The notes under the pieces were generated by a model. It worked only from the letters and a program-made list of their open reading frames with translations, had not been told where the DNA came from and made no database searches. From Sphingosinicella sp942492965 (GTDB lineage Bacteria > Pseudomonadota > Alphaproteobacteria > Sphingomonadales > Sphingomonadaceae), in the NCBI GenBank assembly GCA_942492965.1, contig OW818656.1, positions 496,001-560,000 of the forward strand: a DNA stretch of 64,000 nt. The letters are read 5' to 3'. Below are positions 42,663 to 51,246 of this stretch, in pieces. Numbering within the stretch: the stretch's first letter is position 1; each line of letters begins with the position of its first letter. The translations under genes and the position numbers were made by a program.

Positions 42663-43808
42663 ATGGGGGGCGGCATCGAGATCCGGCCGGTCGCGGGCGC
42701 GGCCGACCGCAAGACGTTCATAAACCTGCCGTGGGCGCTCTACGCCCACGATCCGGCCTGGGTGCCGCCGTTGAAATCGGAGGTCGCCGGGCTGATCGGC
42801 GGCGCGAAGAGCAATCCGTGGTTCGAACACGCCGAGGCCGCTCTCTGGGTGGCATGGCGGGACGGAAAGCCCGTCGGCCGCATCTCCGCGCAGGTCGACC
42901 AGCTGGTGCTTCAGCACATGGGCGCAGGCACCGGCCAGTTCGGCATGTTCGAGTGCGTCGACGATCCGGCGGTTGCCACGGCGCTGCTGGAGACGGCGGA
43001 AAGCTGGCTGCGGGAAAAGGGCATGGCACGGTCGCTCGGCCCGTTCAGCCTTTCGATCTGGGACGAGCCCGGCCTGCTCGTCAGCGGCTTCGAACTGCCG
43101 CCGACGGTCATGATGGGGCACCACCTGCCCTATTACGAAGCGCTGATCGAAGGCCGCGGCTATGCCGGCGTCAAGGACCTGCACACCTACGAACTGCCGA
43201 TTGCGACCGGCTTCCCGCCCGCGTTCAACCGGATCGTTGCAGCCGCCGAGAAGTCCAGCCGCATCCGTATGCGCAATGTCGACAAGTCGCGCTTCGATTC
43301 CGAAGCCGCGCTGATCCTCGACATCCTGAACGATGCCTGGTCCGACAATTGGGGCTTCATCCCGCTCACCCCTTCGGAAGTGGCGTATGTCGGCAAGAAG
43401 CTGAAGCCGATCGTCTTTGAAGACCTGATCCGCATCTGCGAGGTGGACGGCGAGCCGGTCGCGTTCATGATCACGCTGCCCGACGTCAACGAGATGACCG
43501 CCGACCTCGACGGCAGGCTGCTGCCGTTCGGCTGGGCGAAGCTGCTGTGGCGGCTGCGCGCGCCGAAGGTCCGCCGTATGCGCGTGCCGCTGATGGGGGT
43601 GCGCAAATCGATGCAGGGAAGCCGCCTCGCCAGCTTCATGGCGCTGATGATGGTGGAGCACATCCGCCGCGTCGCCGTCAGCGAATACGGCGCCACGCAG
43701 GGCGAACTCGGTTGGGTGCTCGACGACAACGGCCCGATGAAGTCGATCGCCGAGATCATCGAATCGAAGATCACGAAGACGTACCGGGTCTACGAAAAGG
43801 TGCTCTAG
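42663..43808 (+). CDS. GNAT-like acyltransferase, candidate bacterial ceramide synthase
   Basis: 381 residues, with IEIRPVAGAADRKTFINLPW at the N-terminus, YAHDPAWVPPLKSEVAG and GQFGMFECVDDPAV followed by GPFSLSIWDEPG. The C-terminal half carries the acyl-CoA N-acyltransferase fold. Caulobacter's ceramide synthase (bCerS) is a protein of this type encoded in the sphingolipid cluster; it N-acylates 3-ketosphinganine. Context supports the same role. It starts 8 nt after the hydroxylase stop and overlaps xth on the other strand by 4 nt. Confidence 0.75.
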   Translation: MGGGIEIRPVAGAADRKTFINLPWALYAHDPAWVPPLKSEVAGLIGGAKSNPWFEHAEAALWVAWRDGKPVGRISAQVDQLVLQHMGAGTGQFGMFECVDDPAVATALLETAESWLREKGMARSLGPFSLSIWDEPGLLVSGFELPPTVMMGHHLPYYEALIEGRGYAGVKDLHTYELPIATGFPPAFNRIVAAAEKSSRIRMRNVDKSRFDSEAALILDILNDAWSDNWGFIPLTPSEVAYVGKKLKPIVFEDLIRICEVDGEPVAFMITLPDVNEMTADLDGRLLPFGWAKLLWRLRAPKVRRMRVPLMGVRKSMQGSRLASFMALMMVEHIRRVAVSEYGATQGELGWVLDDNGPMKSIAEIIESKITKTYRVYEKVL

Positions 43809-44575
43809 ACGATATCGATCCAGACCGGAGCGTGGTCGGAGGCCTTCTCCATACCGCGCGTCTCGCGGTCCACGGTCGCGTTCGTCAGCCGGTCGGCCAC
43901 GCGCGGGCAAAGCAGGAAGTGGTCGATGCGCAGGCCCGCGTTTCGCGGCCAGCAGCCCGCCTGATAGTCCCAGAACGTATAGAGATGATCGTCCGCCGGA
44001 TGCACGGCGCGCAGCGCCTCCGTCCAGCCCTGATGAACGATGCGGCGCAGCGCGGCGCGGGATTCGGGCTGCACGAGCGCGTCGTTCGCCATCGCCTGCA
44101 TACTGAACACGTCGCGGTCTTCCGGCGCCACGTTGTAGTCGCCTGCGAGCACCGTAGGCGTTTCAGAGGCGAGCAGCGTCGCCGCGCGCGCCTCCAGCCG
44201 CTTCATCCACGCGAGTTTATAGTCGAACTTGGGCCCCGGCTGCGGATTGCCGTTCGGCAGATAGATCGAAGCGATGCGAACACCGTTCACATCGGCTTCG
44301 AGATAACGCGCCTGCTCATCGGCGTCGTCGCCGGGCAGCCCACGCTGAACTTCGGCTGCGGGCTCGCGGCTGAGGATGCCGACGCCGTTGAAGCCCTTCT
44401 GGCCGTGGACGAGGACATGATAGCCAAGCGCCTCGATCTCCGCCGCCGGGAAGCGCTCGTCGATGCACTTCACTTCCTGCAGGCAGGCGACATCCGGCTT
44501 TCGGCTTTCCAGCCATTCGAGGAAGCGCGGCAGGCGCGCGGCGATTCCGTTGACGTTGAAGGTGGCGATGCGCAT
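43805..44575 (-). CDS. xth: exodeoxyribonuclease III
   Basis: 256-residue AP endonuclease / 3'-exonuclease of base-excision repair. Motifs: RIATFNVNGIAARLPRFLEW, DVACLQEVKCID, NPQPGPKFDYKLAW, LAGDYNVAPEDRDVF and the C-terminal KASDHAPVWIDI with the catalytic His. Length and motif order are standard for the ExoIII family. It is separated from erpA by 31 nt on the same strand. Confidence 0.95.
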   Translation of the reverse strand: MRIATFNVNGIAARLPRFLEWLESRKPDVACLQEVKCIDERFPAAEIEALGYHVLVHGQKGFNGVGILSREPAAEVQRGLPGDDADEQARYLEADVNGVRIASIYLPNGNPQPGPKFDYKLAWMKRLEARAATLLASETPTVLAGDYNVAPEDRDVFSMQAMANDALVQPESRAALRRIVHQGWTEALRAVHPADDHLYTFWDYQAGCWPRNAGLRIDHFLLCPRVADRLTNATVDRETRGMEKASDHAPVWIDIV

Positions 44576-44606
44576 GGCGCAGGGCTAACGCCCCGCAGGC
44601 GTGCGG

Positions 44607-44936
44607 TCAAACCGAGAAGGACGTACCGCAGCCGCAGCCCGATGCGGCGTTCGGATTGCGCACCTGAAAGGAAGCGCCGCCGAGGCTTTCGACGAAATCC
44701 ACCTCGGAACCTTCCAGAAGATCGAGGCTTACCGGATCGACGACGAGCTTCACGCCCGCGGTTTCGGTCGTCAGGTCATCCGCCGCGATCGCGGTTTCAA
44801 GGCCGAAGCGATACTGAAAGCCCGCGCAGCCGCCACCTTCGACGGAAAGCCGCAGGATCGCGGGCACGCCGCCCTGCCGGGTGGCAATGGCGGCAACACG
44901 CGCCGCAGCGGCTTCGGTGAGGTGAGGTGCGCTCAT
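44607..44936 (-). CDS. erpA: iron-sulfur cluster insertion protein ErpA
   Basis: 109-residue A-type carrier. The three cluster-binding cysteines are in EGGGCAGFQYRFGLE and SGCGCGTSF. It delivers Fe-S clusters to apo-proteins. The start at ATG 44936 gives MSAPHLTEAAAARVAAIA; a start 15 codons earlier is less likely because the extra residues are not conserved. Convergent or tandem neighbours do not point to a specific target. Confidence 0.93.
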   Translation of the reverse strand: MSAPHLTEAAAARVAAIATRQGGVPAILRLSVEGGGCAGFQYRFGLETAIAADDLTTETAGVKLVVDPVSLDLLEGSEVDFVESLGGASFQVRNPNAASGCGCGTSFSV

Positions 44937-44999
44937 GCCGCAGAGATAGGGGTTTGCAGCGAGCAGTTCAATGACGCGCACCGCAGATGATAAGAACGA

Positions 45000-46142
45000 T
45001 CAGTTCCCGGTCGGCTCCGCCGGACCGCCGACTGCGATGGCGCCGGCGCTCTGCTGCGCGGCGAGCACCCGGTCGCCGGCTTCGAGGAACGGCATCGGGT
45101 TCACTTGGTGCCCATCGATCAGCACTTCGTAGTGAAGGTGACTGCCCGTGGAACGGCCCGTGGAACCCATGCCGCCGATCAGTTCGCCGCGGGCGATACG
45201 GTCGCCCTTTTTCACGTCGAGACGCGACATGTGGCCATAGCGCGTGACGATGCCGGCACCGTGATCGATCTCGACATATTTGCCGTAACCGCCCGGATGA
45301 TAGCGCGCATCGACGACAACGCCGTCCGCAGCCGCATGGATCGGCTCGCCGACCGGGCCTGCCAGATCGACGCCCTTGTGCATCGCGGTGTCGCCCGTGA
45401 ACGGATCATAGCGAACGCCGTAACCCGAGGTGTAGGTGTAAGACTTCACCGGCTTCAGCGACGGAATGGCGCTCATGCCCTTTTCGAGCAGATCGAGCTT
45501 CTGCCAGCTGACGAACAGCGCCTTGAACTGCGGCTCGGCACCCGCGAGCGGCGAGTCCGCCTTCTCTTCGGGGCCACCCATGCCGAACGTCGACTGCTTG
45601 AGAAAACGCGCCGGCTGAAGTCCCAGACGACGAATGAGCGCGCTCGATTTCTCGAAGCGGGCGTCTGCCGCCGTGCGGGCATGATCTGCCAACGCAAGCT
45701 GTGCGCGGTCCAGTTCGGCGAGCGGTTTCAGAACCGCTGAGCCGGCCACGACCGCTGCTGGGGCAAGTGCGGGCATCAGCGCGCCAAGCTGCGCCGGATC
45801 CGCCTTGCCGGAAACGAGTTGAGCGAGAAACTGCTGGCGCTGCTCGACGCGCGCCGTCGTCTTCGCGACACCCTGGCGCAGCGCCGCGAGTTCGGCGCGC
45901 ATGGCGGTGACTTCGTTCTCCGCCGACGCTTCAATCGTGCTGCTGCCGATCATCGCGCTCGTCGCCACTGCCGTGTAGGTGAGCAGCGCGGCAAGGCCGC
46001 TGAGGCCGATGACCTGCGCGCGCGTCGTCAGGCGGTACACCTGCATACCGACATCGCGCTTGTAGTGAAGAAATTCCCGCTCGGGCAGCCGCTTTGCGAC
46101 CTTGTCCCGAAACCCGGATGCGACCTTCTTTATATCCAGCAC
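45000..46142 (-). CDS. M23 family metallopeptidase (membrane-anchored)
   Basis: 380 residues. An N-terminal basic region, one helix (AQVIGLSGLAALLTYTAVA), a coiled-coil stretch (about 75-140) and a C-terminal LytM/M23 domain with GYGVRYDPFTGDTAMHKGVD, AAADGVVVDARYHPGGYGK and HLHYEVLIDG. The zinc ligands H and D of HKGVD and the HLHYE motif are intact, so it is probably an active peptidoglycan endopeptidase in the periplasm. The start GTG 46142 is tentative; the family N-terminus varies. Confidence 0.88.
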   Translation of the reverse strand: MLDIKKVASGFRDKVAKRLPEREFLHYKRDVGMQVYRLTTRAQVIGLSGLAALLTYTAVATSAMIGSSTIEASAENEVTAMRAELAALRQGVAKTTARVEQRQQFLAQLVSGKADPAQLGALMPALAPAAVVAGSAVLKPLAELDRAQLALADHARTAADARFEKSSALIRRLGLQPARFLKQSTFGMGGPEEKADSPLAGAEPQFKALFVSWQKLDLLEKGMSAIPSLKPVKSYTYTSGYGVRYDPFTGDTAMHKGVDLAGPVGEPIHAAADGVVVDARYHPGGYGKYVEIDHGAGIVTRYGHMSRLDVKKGDRIARGELIGGMGSTGRSTGSHLHYEVLIDGHQVNPMPFLEAGDRVLAAQQSAGAIAVGGPAEPTGN

Positions 46143-46252
46143 CAAATAAGACCCCCGCACTGCGCAAACGCGATGTTCGCGCAATAGATTCGTCTAACTC
46201 GTGTTTTTGGACCCCATGCCCTCCGAGCCCGGAGCGTTAGGTGACAAGCCGC

Positions 46253-47050
46253 CTAAGCGCTTGCAAGTGAATCATAAAATGCCGGCGTCAGACCGGCCTC
46301 GATTCGCGCCGAGTCGTTGAAGGGGCGTTTGAGCGTACCTTTGAATCGGGAACCGACGAGATGTTGGAACGTTTGGACCGGTTCGATTCGCAGTTCGTCG
46401 CAAAGGTGACGGAACCAGCGATTCCCTACCGAAACATGAACAATTTCATCGCGGTATATCACATTAAGAATGTCGGCGCTTAACGTGTCGCCTGCTGCGC
46501 GCAGGCGAGATTCGGTGGCCGGCGTCACGTCGAGACCGCGCGCCTCGAGCACCTGCGGGACCACGGCGAGCCGAGCGAGCAGGTCGTCGGCAGTCGCCAT
46601 CGCGGCCTCCCACAGGCCGTCGTGCGCGGGGAGATCGCCGTAGGTAGCACCGAGGTCCGAGAGCCGATCGGAGAGCAATCCGAAGTGCCGCGCCTCATCG
46701 TCCGCCACCACCACCCAGTCGTCGGTGAAGGCGCGCGGCATGGCGGCACCGAAGCGGCCCGCGGCGTCCCACGCGAGGTCGATGGCATTGAATTCGATGT
46801 GGGCGAGCGCGTGCAGCAAGGCGATCCGGCTGCGCTCCGAGCCTGCCCGGCCTCGCTTCGGCATTCGCGAGGGCGGCAGCAGGTCCGGGCGCGGCGGGCG
46901 CGCGGGGCGATCCGGCATCGCCGCGTCGTAAACGGCCGCGAGTTCGCCCGAGCGCCAGCGCGCCGCATGGTGCCGTGAAAGCCGCGACTTCTCCGCCGGG
47001 TCGGCCGTCAGCAGAACGTCGGCGGCCGCCGCACCGATCGTGTCAGCCAA
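46253..47050 (-). CDS. DUF455 ferritin-like protein
   Basis: 265 residues of the DUF455 (ferritin-like) family. Di-iron ligand patterns: LAHIEFNAIDLAWDAAG, DDEARHFGLLSDR and VIYRDEIVHVSVGNRWF. The C-terminus includes RIEPVQTFQHLVG. Role unsettled; possibly tRNA modification or oxidative metabolism. The start overlaps the bcp stop by 8 nt and lies in the glnE-bcp-DUF455 run, so it is probably the last gene of that operon. Confidence 0.88.
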   Translation of the reverse strand: MADTIGAAAADVLLTADPAEKSRLSRHHAARWRSGELAAVYDAAMPDRPARPPRPDLLPPSRMPKRGRAGSERSRIALLHALAHIEFNAIDLAWDAAGRFGAAMPRAFTDDWVVVADDEARHFGLLSDRLSDLGATYGDLPAHDGLWEAAMATADDLLARLAVVPQVLEARGLDVTPATESRLRAAGDTLSADILNVIYRDEIVHVSVGNRWFRHLCDELRIEPVQTFQHLVGSRFKGTLKRPFNDSARIEAGLTPAFYDSLASA

Positions 47051-47507
47051 GCGCCTGCGCCGCCTTCAGCACGGCTTCGGCATGGCCGGGAACCTTCACG
47101 TTGTGCCACACCTCGGCGATCTTGCCGTCGCGGCCGATGAGGAAGGTGGCGCGCTCGATGCCCATGTATTTGCGGCCATAGAGCGTCTTTTCGACCCAGA
47201 CGCCGTACGCCTCGATGGTCTTCGCGTCGGGATCGGAGCCGAGCTTGACGCCGAGATCGTGCTTCGCGCGGAACTTTCCGTGTTTCGCGACCGTGTCCTT
47301 CGAAACGCCGAGCACGGCGGTATCCGCCTTCGCGAAGGCCGGCAGAAGCCCCGTGAAGTCGATCGCCTCGCGCGTACAGCCGGTCGTGTCGTCCTTGGGA
47401 TAGAAATAGAGCACGAGCTTCTTGCCCGCAAAATCCTTCAGGGACAGCGGGCCCTCCTCGCTATCGAGCGTGAAGGCGGGCGCTTTCGAACCGGGCTTCG
47501 TCATCAT
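47043..47507 (-). CDS. bcp: thiol peroxidase, BCP/PrxQ family
   Basis: 154-residue peroxiredoxin that reduces peroxides in the cytosol. GSKAPAFTLDSEEGPLSLKD, then YFYPKDDTTGCTREAIDFTG with the peroxidatic Cys in TGC. PrxQ members often have a resolving Cys five residues on (TxxxxC); here the next residues carry no Cys, so it resembles the 1-Cys BCP form. ATGA overlap with glnE. Confidence 0.94.
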   Translation of the reverse strand: MMTKPGSKAPAFTLDSEEGPLSLKDFAGKKLVLYFYPKDDTTGCTREAIDFTGLLPAFAKADTAVLGVSKDTVAKHGKFRAKHDLGVKLGSDPDAKTIEAYGVWVEKTLYGRKYMGIERATFLIGRDGKIAEVWHNVKVPGHAEAVLKAAQALG

Positions 47508-50269
47508 CGTGCCTTTCGTTTGACCGCGAACACCGCCTCCCAGGCGGAGAGAACGGCCCTTTTGGCGTCCTCCAGCGCGGCTTTCAATGCCTCGAAATCG
47601 GCCATGCCGGTGGCAGCCGCCATCATCGCCTTCGCGGCCGCAGGCTGTTTGGAGGGTTCGTCGCCTTCGATGAGCCGCAACACCACGAGCAGCCGCGTCA
47701 TCAGGTCGTGGGCGCCGAGCACGTCTTCAGGCAACGCGTCCGTCTTCACGAAGTGCGCCGTCGCCGCGCCGAGATCGGGATCGAAGCCCTCGCGGCGCGA
47801 AAGCTGGAGGAAGTGCACCATGAATTCGAGATCGATGAGCCCGCCCGGCGCGTGCTTCACGTCCCACAGCCCGCCGTCGCGGTGCGCCTTCACCATGTCG
47901 CCGCGCATCTCCAGCACTTCCGTCTTGAAGCGCTCGGTATCGCGGGGCTTCATCAGCGCCGCTGCAATGCCCGCCGAGACGGCCGCGCGGTCCTCTTCCG
48001 CGCCGTAAACGACGCGCGCGCGGGTGAGCGCCATGTGCTCCCAGCTCCACGCCTCCTCAAGCTGGTAGCGCGCGAACGTATCGATATTGACCGCGAGCAG
48101 CCCCTGCTGGCCGGAGGGGCGCAGGCGCGTGTCCACCTCGAACAGCGGTCCCGCCGCCGTGCTGACGGTGAGCGCGCCCGTGAGGCGCTGGCCGAGCCGG
48201 TTGAACCATGTCGTCGCGGGCAGCGCTTTCGTGCCGTCCGACATCGCCTCGTGGTGGCCGCTAAACAGGAACACGAGATCGAGATCGGACTTCTCGGTGA
48301 GGATCGCGCCGCCGTAGCGCCCGAAACCGAGCACGAGCAGCCGTCCGCCCGGCACGCGGCCATGCGTTTCGGCGAACTCGGTCTGCACGGCGTCGGCAAG
48401 CACGGCGATCGCGGCGTCGGCGAGTTTGGCGTGGTCGCGCCCGACGCGGATCGGGTCCGCGCCGCCCTCGATGATCTGCACGCCGAGCTGGAAGCGCCGC
48501 TCCGCCACGAAGCGCCGCACCTCGTCGAGCTTCAGTTCGAGCGCATCGTGGCGGCGCAGGCGCGCGCGCAGCATGTCGGTGAGGTCTTCGGTGCACGGCA
48601 GCTGCGCGAACGCCTCGTTCGAGAGCATGATGTCGACGATTTCCGGCCGCCGCGCGAGCTTGCCCGCGAGCACCGGCGCCAGCTCGAGCACGCGCGCGAG
48701 GAGCAGCGCCACGCGCGGATTCGCCTCGATGAGTGCGAAGAATTGGATCGAAGAGGGCAGCGCGCCGAGAAAATCGTCAAAGCGCAGCAGCGCCTCGCGG
48801 CCGGTGCCCGCTTCCGCGAAGGCCTTCACGAGGCCGGGGAGCGCGCTTTCGAGCTCGCGCTGCGCCGCATCGCTGCGCAAAGCGCGGTAGCTGCGGTCGC
48901 GCCAGCGGGCGATGAGATCGGCGAGGTCGGCGTGCGGACCGATCCCGGCTTTCTTCAATGCCGCCTTCAGCTGGGCAGGCTGGCGCGGAAGCCGGTCCAC
49001 CTCCGCCTCGGCGATCAGCGCGTCATAGATGCGGCCGACGGCGGTCGCATGGCGCTTGATCTCGCGCTCCATCGCCGCCCAGTCGCGGTAACCCGAAAGC
49101 AGGGCGAGGTCCTTGCGTTCCGGCGCGCGCGTCGGGATCTGGTGCGTCTGCGCGTCCTCCAGCATCTGCAGGCGATGCTCGGCGGTGCGCAGCACACGGT
49201 AGGCGGCGGCAAGCGTTTCCGCCTCATCGGGCTTGATGCGCTCGGCCGCGACCAGCGCCGCGAGCGCATCGAGCGTCGCGGGCTGGCGCAGCGTCCAGTC
49301 GCGGCCGCCGAAGATCAGCTGGTGGATCTGCGCGAAGAACTCGACCTCGCGGATGCCGCCGCGCCCGCGCTTCAGGCAGTAGCCGGGGCCGACCTCCTGC
49401 CGCTCGTCGTAGTGGTCGCGGATCATCAGCGACATGTCCTGAATGTCGCGCACCGCCGTGTAGTCGAGCGAACGGCGCCAGACGAACGGCTCGATCGCGG
49501 CAAGGAAATCCACGCCCATCTTCATGTCCCCGCCCACCGCGCGCGCGCGGATGAACGCCGCGCGCTCCCACGCCAGCGCTTCGGACTGGTAATAGGTCTC
49601 CGCGCCCCGGATCGGCATCGCGATCGGCGTCACCTCGGAGGCCGGACGCAGCCGCAGATCGACGCGGAACACGTAGCCGCCCGAATCGCGCGTCTGCATC
49701 AGCTCCACCATACGACGCGCGATGCGGACGGCGGTGTTGTCCGGGTCGTCGCCCTCGCGCACGGCGAGCCGGTCGCGGTCGTAGAGCAAGATCAGATCGA
49801 CATCGCTCGAATAGTTGAGTTCGCGGCTGCCGAGCTTGCCGAGCGCGAGCGCGGTGAAGCCGTCCGGCCCGGCGCCGGGAAGGCGCTCGTCGACCGCGAT
49901 GCGGATCGCGCGGTCGATGGCACGGTCGGCGAGTTCAGACAGCGCCGCCGTCACCTTTTCGAGCGGCCAGCGACCCGAGATGTCGGCGAGCGCGATGGCG
50001 ATGGCGGCGATCCGCTTCGCTTCGCGCATCGCGGCGCCGTCCGCATCCGGGGCGGCAAGCAGCGCAAGCGCCGTTTCCATCAGCGGCTCGGGACCTACCG
50101 CGAGGTAGCGCAGGAGGACGTCATCCTCGCGGCGCATCAGAGCGCGCAGATACGGTGAATGCGCCCACGCGCGAGCGCAGGCGTCCACATCCTCGGGCGT
50201 GCCGGCAACGCCGGCTTCAGCAAGGATACGTGCAAGTTCGGCCGGCAGCGCTGGCGTTTTCTCCGCCAA
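47504..50269 (-). CDS. glnE: bifunctional glutamine synthetase adenylyltransferase/deadenylylase
   Basis: 921 residues with two GlnE nucleotidyltransferase domains joined by a regulatory linker. N-terminal deadenylylase: ALGKLGSRELNYSSDVDLIL; C-terminal adenylylase: VLGFGRYGGAILTEKSDLDL. The enzyme sets glutamine synthetase activity by adenylylation under PII control. The start is TTG 50269 with AAGGG upstream; homology begins at about AELARILAEAG. It lies 14 nt after the NepR-EcfG gene and is first in glnE-bcp-DUF455. Confidence 0.93.
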   Translation of the reverse strand: MAEKTPALPAELARILAEAGVAGTPEDVDACARAWAHSPYLRALMRREDDVLLRYLAVGPEPLMETALALLAAPDADGAAMREAKRIAAIAIALADISGRWPLEKVTAALSELADRAIDRAIRIAVDERLPGAGPDGFTALALGKLGSRELNYSSDVDLILLYDRDRLAVREGDDPDNTAVRIARRMVELMQTRDSGGYVFRVDLRLRPASEVTPIAMPIRGAETYYQSEALAWERAAFIRARAVGGDMKMGVDFLAAIEPFVWRRSLDYTAVRDIQDMSLMIRDHYDERQEVGPGYCLKRGRGGIREVEFFAQIHQLIFGGRDWTLRQPATLDALAALVAAERIKPDEAETLAAAYRVLRTAEHRLQMLEDAQTHQIPTRAPERKDLALLSGYRDWAAMEREIKRHATAVGRIYDALIAEAEVDRLPRQPAQLKAALKKAGIGPHADLADLIARWRDRSYRALRSDAAQRELESALPGLVKAFAEAGTGREALLRFDDFLGALPSSIQFFALIEANPRVALLLARVLELAPVLAGKLARRPEIVDIMLSNEAFAQLPCTEDLTDMLRARLRRHDALELKLDEVRRFVAERRFQLGVQIIEGGADPIRVGRDHAKLADAAIAVLADAVQTEFAETHGRVPGGRLLVLGFGRYGGAILTEKSDLDLVFLFSGHHEAMSDGTKALPATTWFNRLGQRLTGALTVSTAAGPLFEVDTRLRPSGQQGLLAVNIDTFARYQLEEAWSWEHMALTRARVVYGAEEDRAAVSAGIAAALMKPRDTERFKTEVLEMRGDMVKAHRDGGLWDVKHAPGGLIDLEFMVHFLQLSRREGFDPDLGAATAHFVKTDALPEDVLGAHDLMTRLLVVLRLIEGDEPSKQPAAAKAMMAAATGMADFEALKAALEDAKRAVLSAWEAVFAVKRKAR

Positions 50270-50283
50270 GGAGAACCCTTTCG

Positions 50284-51015
50284 TTAGTCGCGCGCCAGCT
50301 GATCCACCTGTCCCATGATCTCGTCAAGCGCAGTCGTGCCCGATGCGGTCGAACCGCGGCGCGAGGGCAGTCTGCCTTCGGAGATGACGAGCTCGAGCGC
50401 GGCGCGACCGCGCGCCACCCGGCTCTTGATGGTGCCGACCGCGCAATCGCAGATCGTTGCCGCCTCTTCGTAGGCAAAGCCGCCCGCGCCAACGAGGATC
50501 AGCGCCTCGCGCTGCGCAGCCGGCAGCTCGAGGAGCGCGCGCTGCAGGTCGGCAAGTTCGATCTGCTTGTCCTGCCCGGCGGGCGCGGACAGGAGCCGAT
50601 CGGCAACGAGTTCGTCCCACTCACCCTTGAAACGCGCGCGGCGCATCTGGCTGAGGAACAGGTTCCGCAGGATGATGAAGGTCCATGCGCGTATGTTCGT
50701 CCCCGCCTGAAAGCGATCCCGCGCCGCCCACGCCTTCAGCAGCGTTTCCTGCACAAGGTCGTCCGCCATGTCGCGATTGCCCGAAAGCGAGCGCCCGAAG
50801 GCGCGCAGCTGCGGGATGATCGACGATAGCTCGTCCTTGAACGCCTTGTCGGAAAGCTGCCCCGTCTTTGGCTCTTCGGGGCTCGTTTCCAGCCGGGCAA
50901 GCAGGTCGAGAAATGCCTGTGGCAAGGGCTGCGTCGCGGCCTCGGCGTAAGCGGAACGCAGAAATCCGCCGATCACGTCGGCGCTCACGGGGCCGGCGAT
51001 CCTCTGTTCGATCAT
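50284..51015 (-). CDS. ecfG: NepR-EcfG fusion: anti-sigma factor joined to general stress ECF sigma factor
   Basis: 243 residues in one uninterrupted frame. Residues about 13-45 are a NepR domain (DVIGGFLRSAYAEAATQPLP, then QAFLDLLARLE). From about residue 57 an EcfG-type sigma factor follows: region 2 DDLVQETLLKAWAARDRF with RNLFLSQMRRARF, and region 4 LPAAQREALILVGAGGFAYE with GTIKSRVARGRAAL. In other alphaproteobacteria nepR and ecfG are separate, overlapping genes. Here no ATG, GTG or TTG lies between the domains, and GGGGGAGAG precedes the ATG at 51015. The sigma factor would be autoinhibited until PhyR binds the NepR part. Confidence 0.9.
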   Translation of the reverse strand: MIEQRIAGPVSADVIGGFLRSAYAEAATQPLPQAFLDLLARLETSPEEPKTGQLSDKAFKDELSSIIPQLRAFGRSLSGNRDMADDLVQETLLKAWAARDRFQAGTNIRAWTFIILRNLFLSQMRRARFKGEWDELVADRLLSAPAGQDKQIELADLQRALLELPAAQREALILVGAGGFAYEEAATICDCAVGTIKSRVARGRAALELVISEGRLPSRRGSTASGTTALDEIMGQVDQLARD

Positions 51016-51037
51016 GTCTCTCCCCCTCGGTTCGTTT

Positions 51038-51178
51038 TCAGCGCGACCAGAAAAACAGCATCGCCGCGAAGATCACAACGACCATCGTGACCGAAAACAT
51101 CAGGATGTACCGAACGATGTGCGGGGTTTCCCCTCCTCTCGCCTGGTTGGTCCTCAGCGTTTCGTGGTCCTGTTCCAT
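51038..51178 (-). CDS. 46-residue single-pass membrane protein of the stress locus
   Basis: Polar, charged N-terminus (MEQDHETLRTNQARGGETP) and a C-terminal membrane helix (YILMFSVTMVVVIFAAMLFF) ending WSR. AGGAG lies 8 nt before ATG 51178. It is between phyR and nepR-ecfG on the same strand, 22 nt from the sigma gene, so expression with the stress regulators is likely. No known family recognised; too short for most gene finders. Confidence 0.75.
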   Translation of the reverse strand: MEQDHETLRTNQARGGETPHIVRYILMFSVTMVVVIFAAMLFFWSR

Positions 51179-51194
51179 GGCCGTTGACTCCTGG

Positions 51195-51229
51195 TTGTGA
51201 AGGCTATGCCCCCGTCCGCCCCTTCACAA
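51195..51229 (-). promoter_or_regulatory. 9-bp stem-loop between phyR and the small membrane-protein gene
   Basis: TTGTGAAGG (51195-51203) pairs with CCTTCACAA (51221-51229). In the minus-strand transcript the 17-nt loop is G-rich and includes GGGGGCA, complementary to TGCCCCC in loop 1 of the candidate stress sRNA at 53884-53890. Could be an attenuator, processing site or sRNA target. Confidence 0.5.
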
Positions 51230-51246
51230 GGCTGCGAACGGAAACG

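Noticed and set aside
47708..50158. 816-codon open frame opposite glnE
   Set aside because: Antisense shadow: composition is Arg/Leu/Glu/Val periodic, no domain, and glnE is certain.
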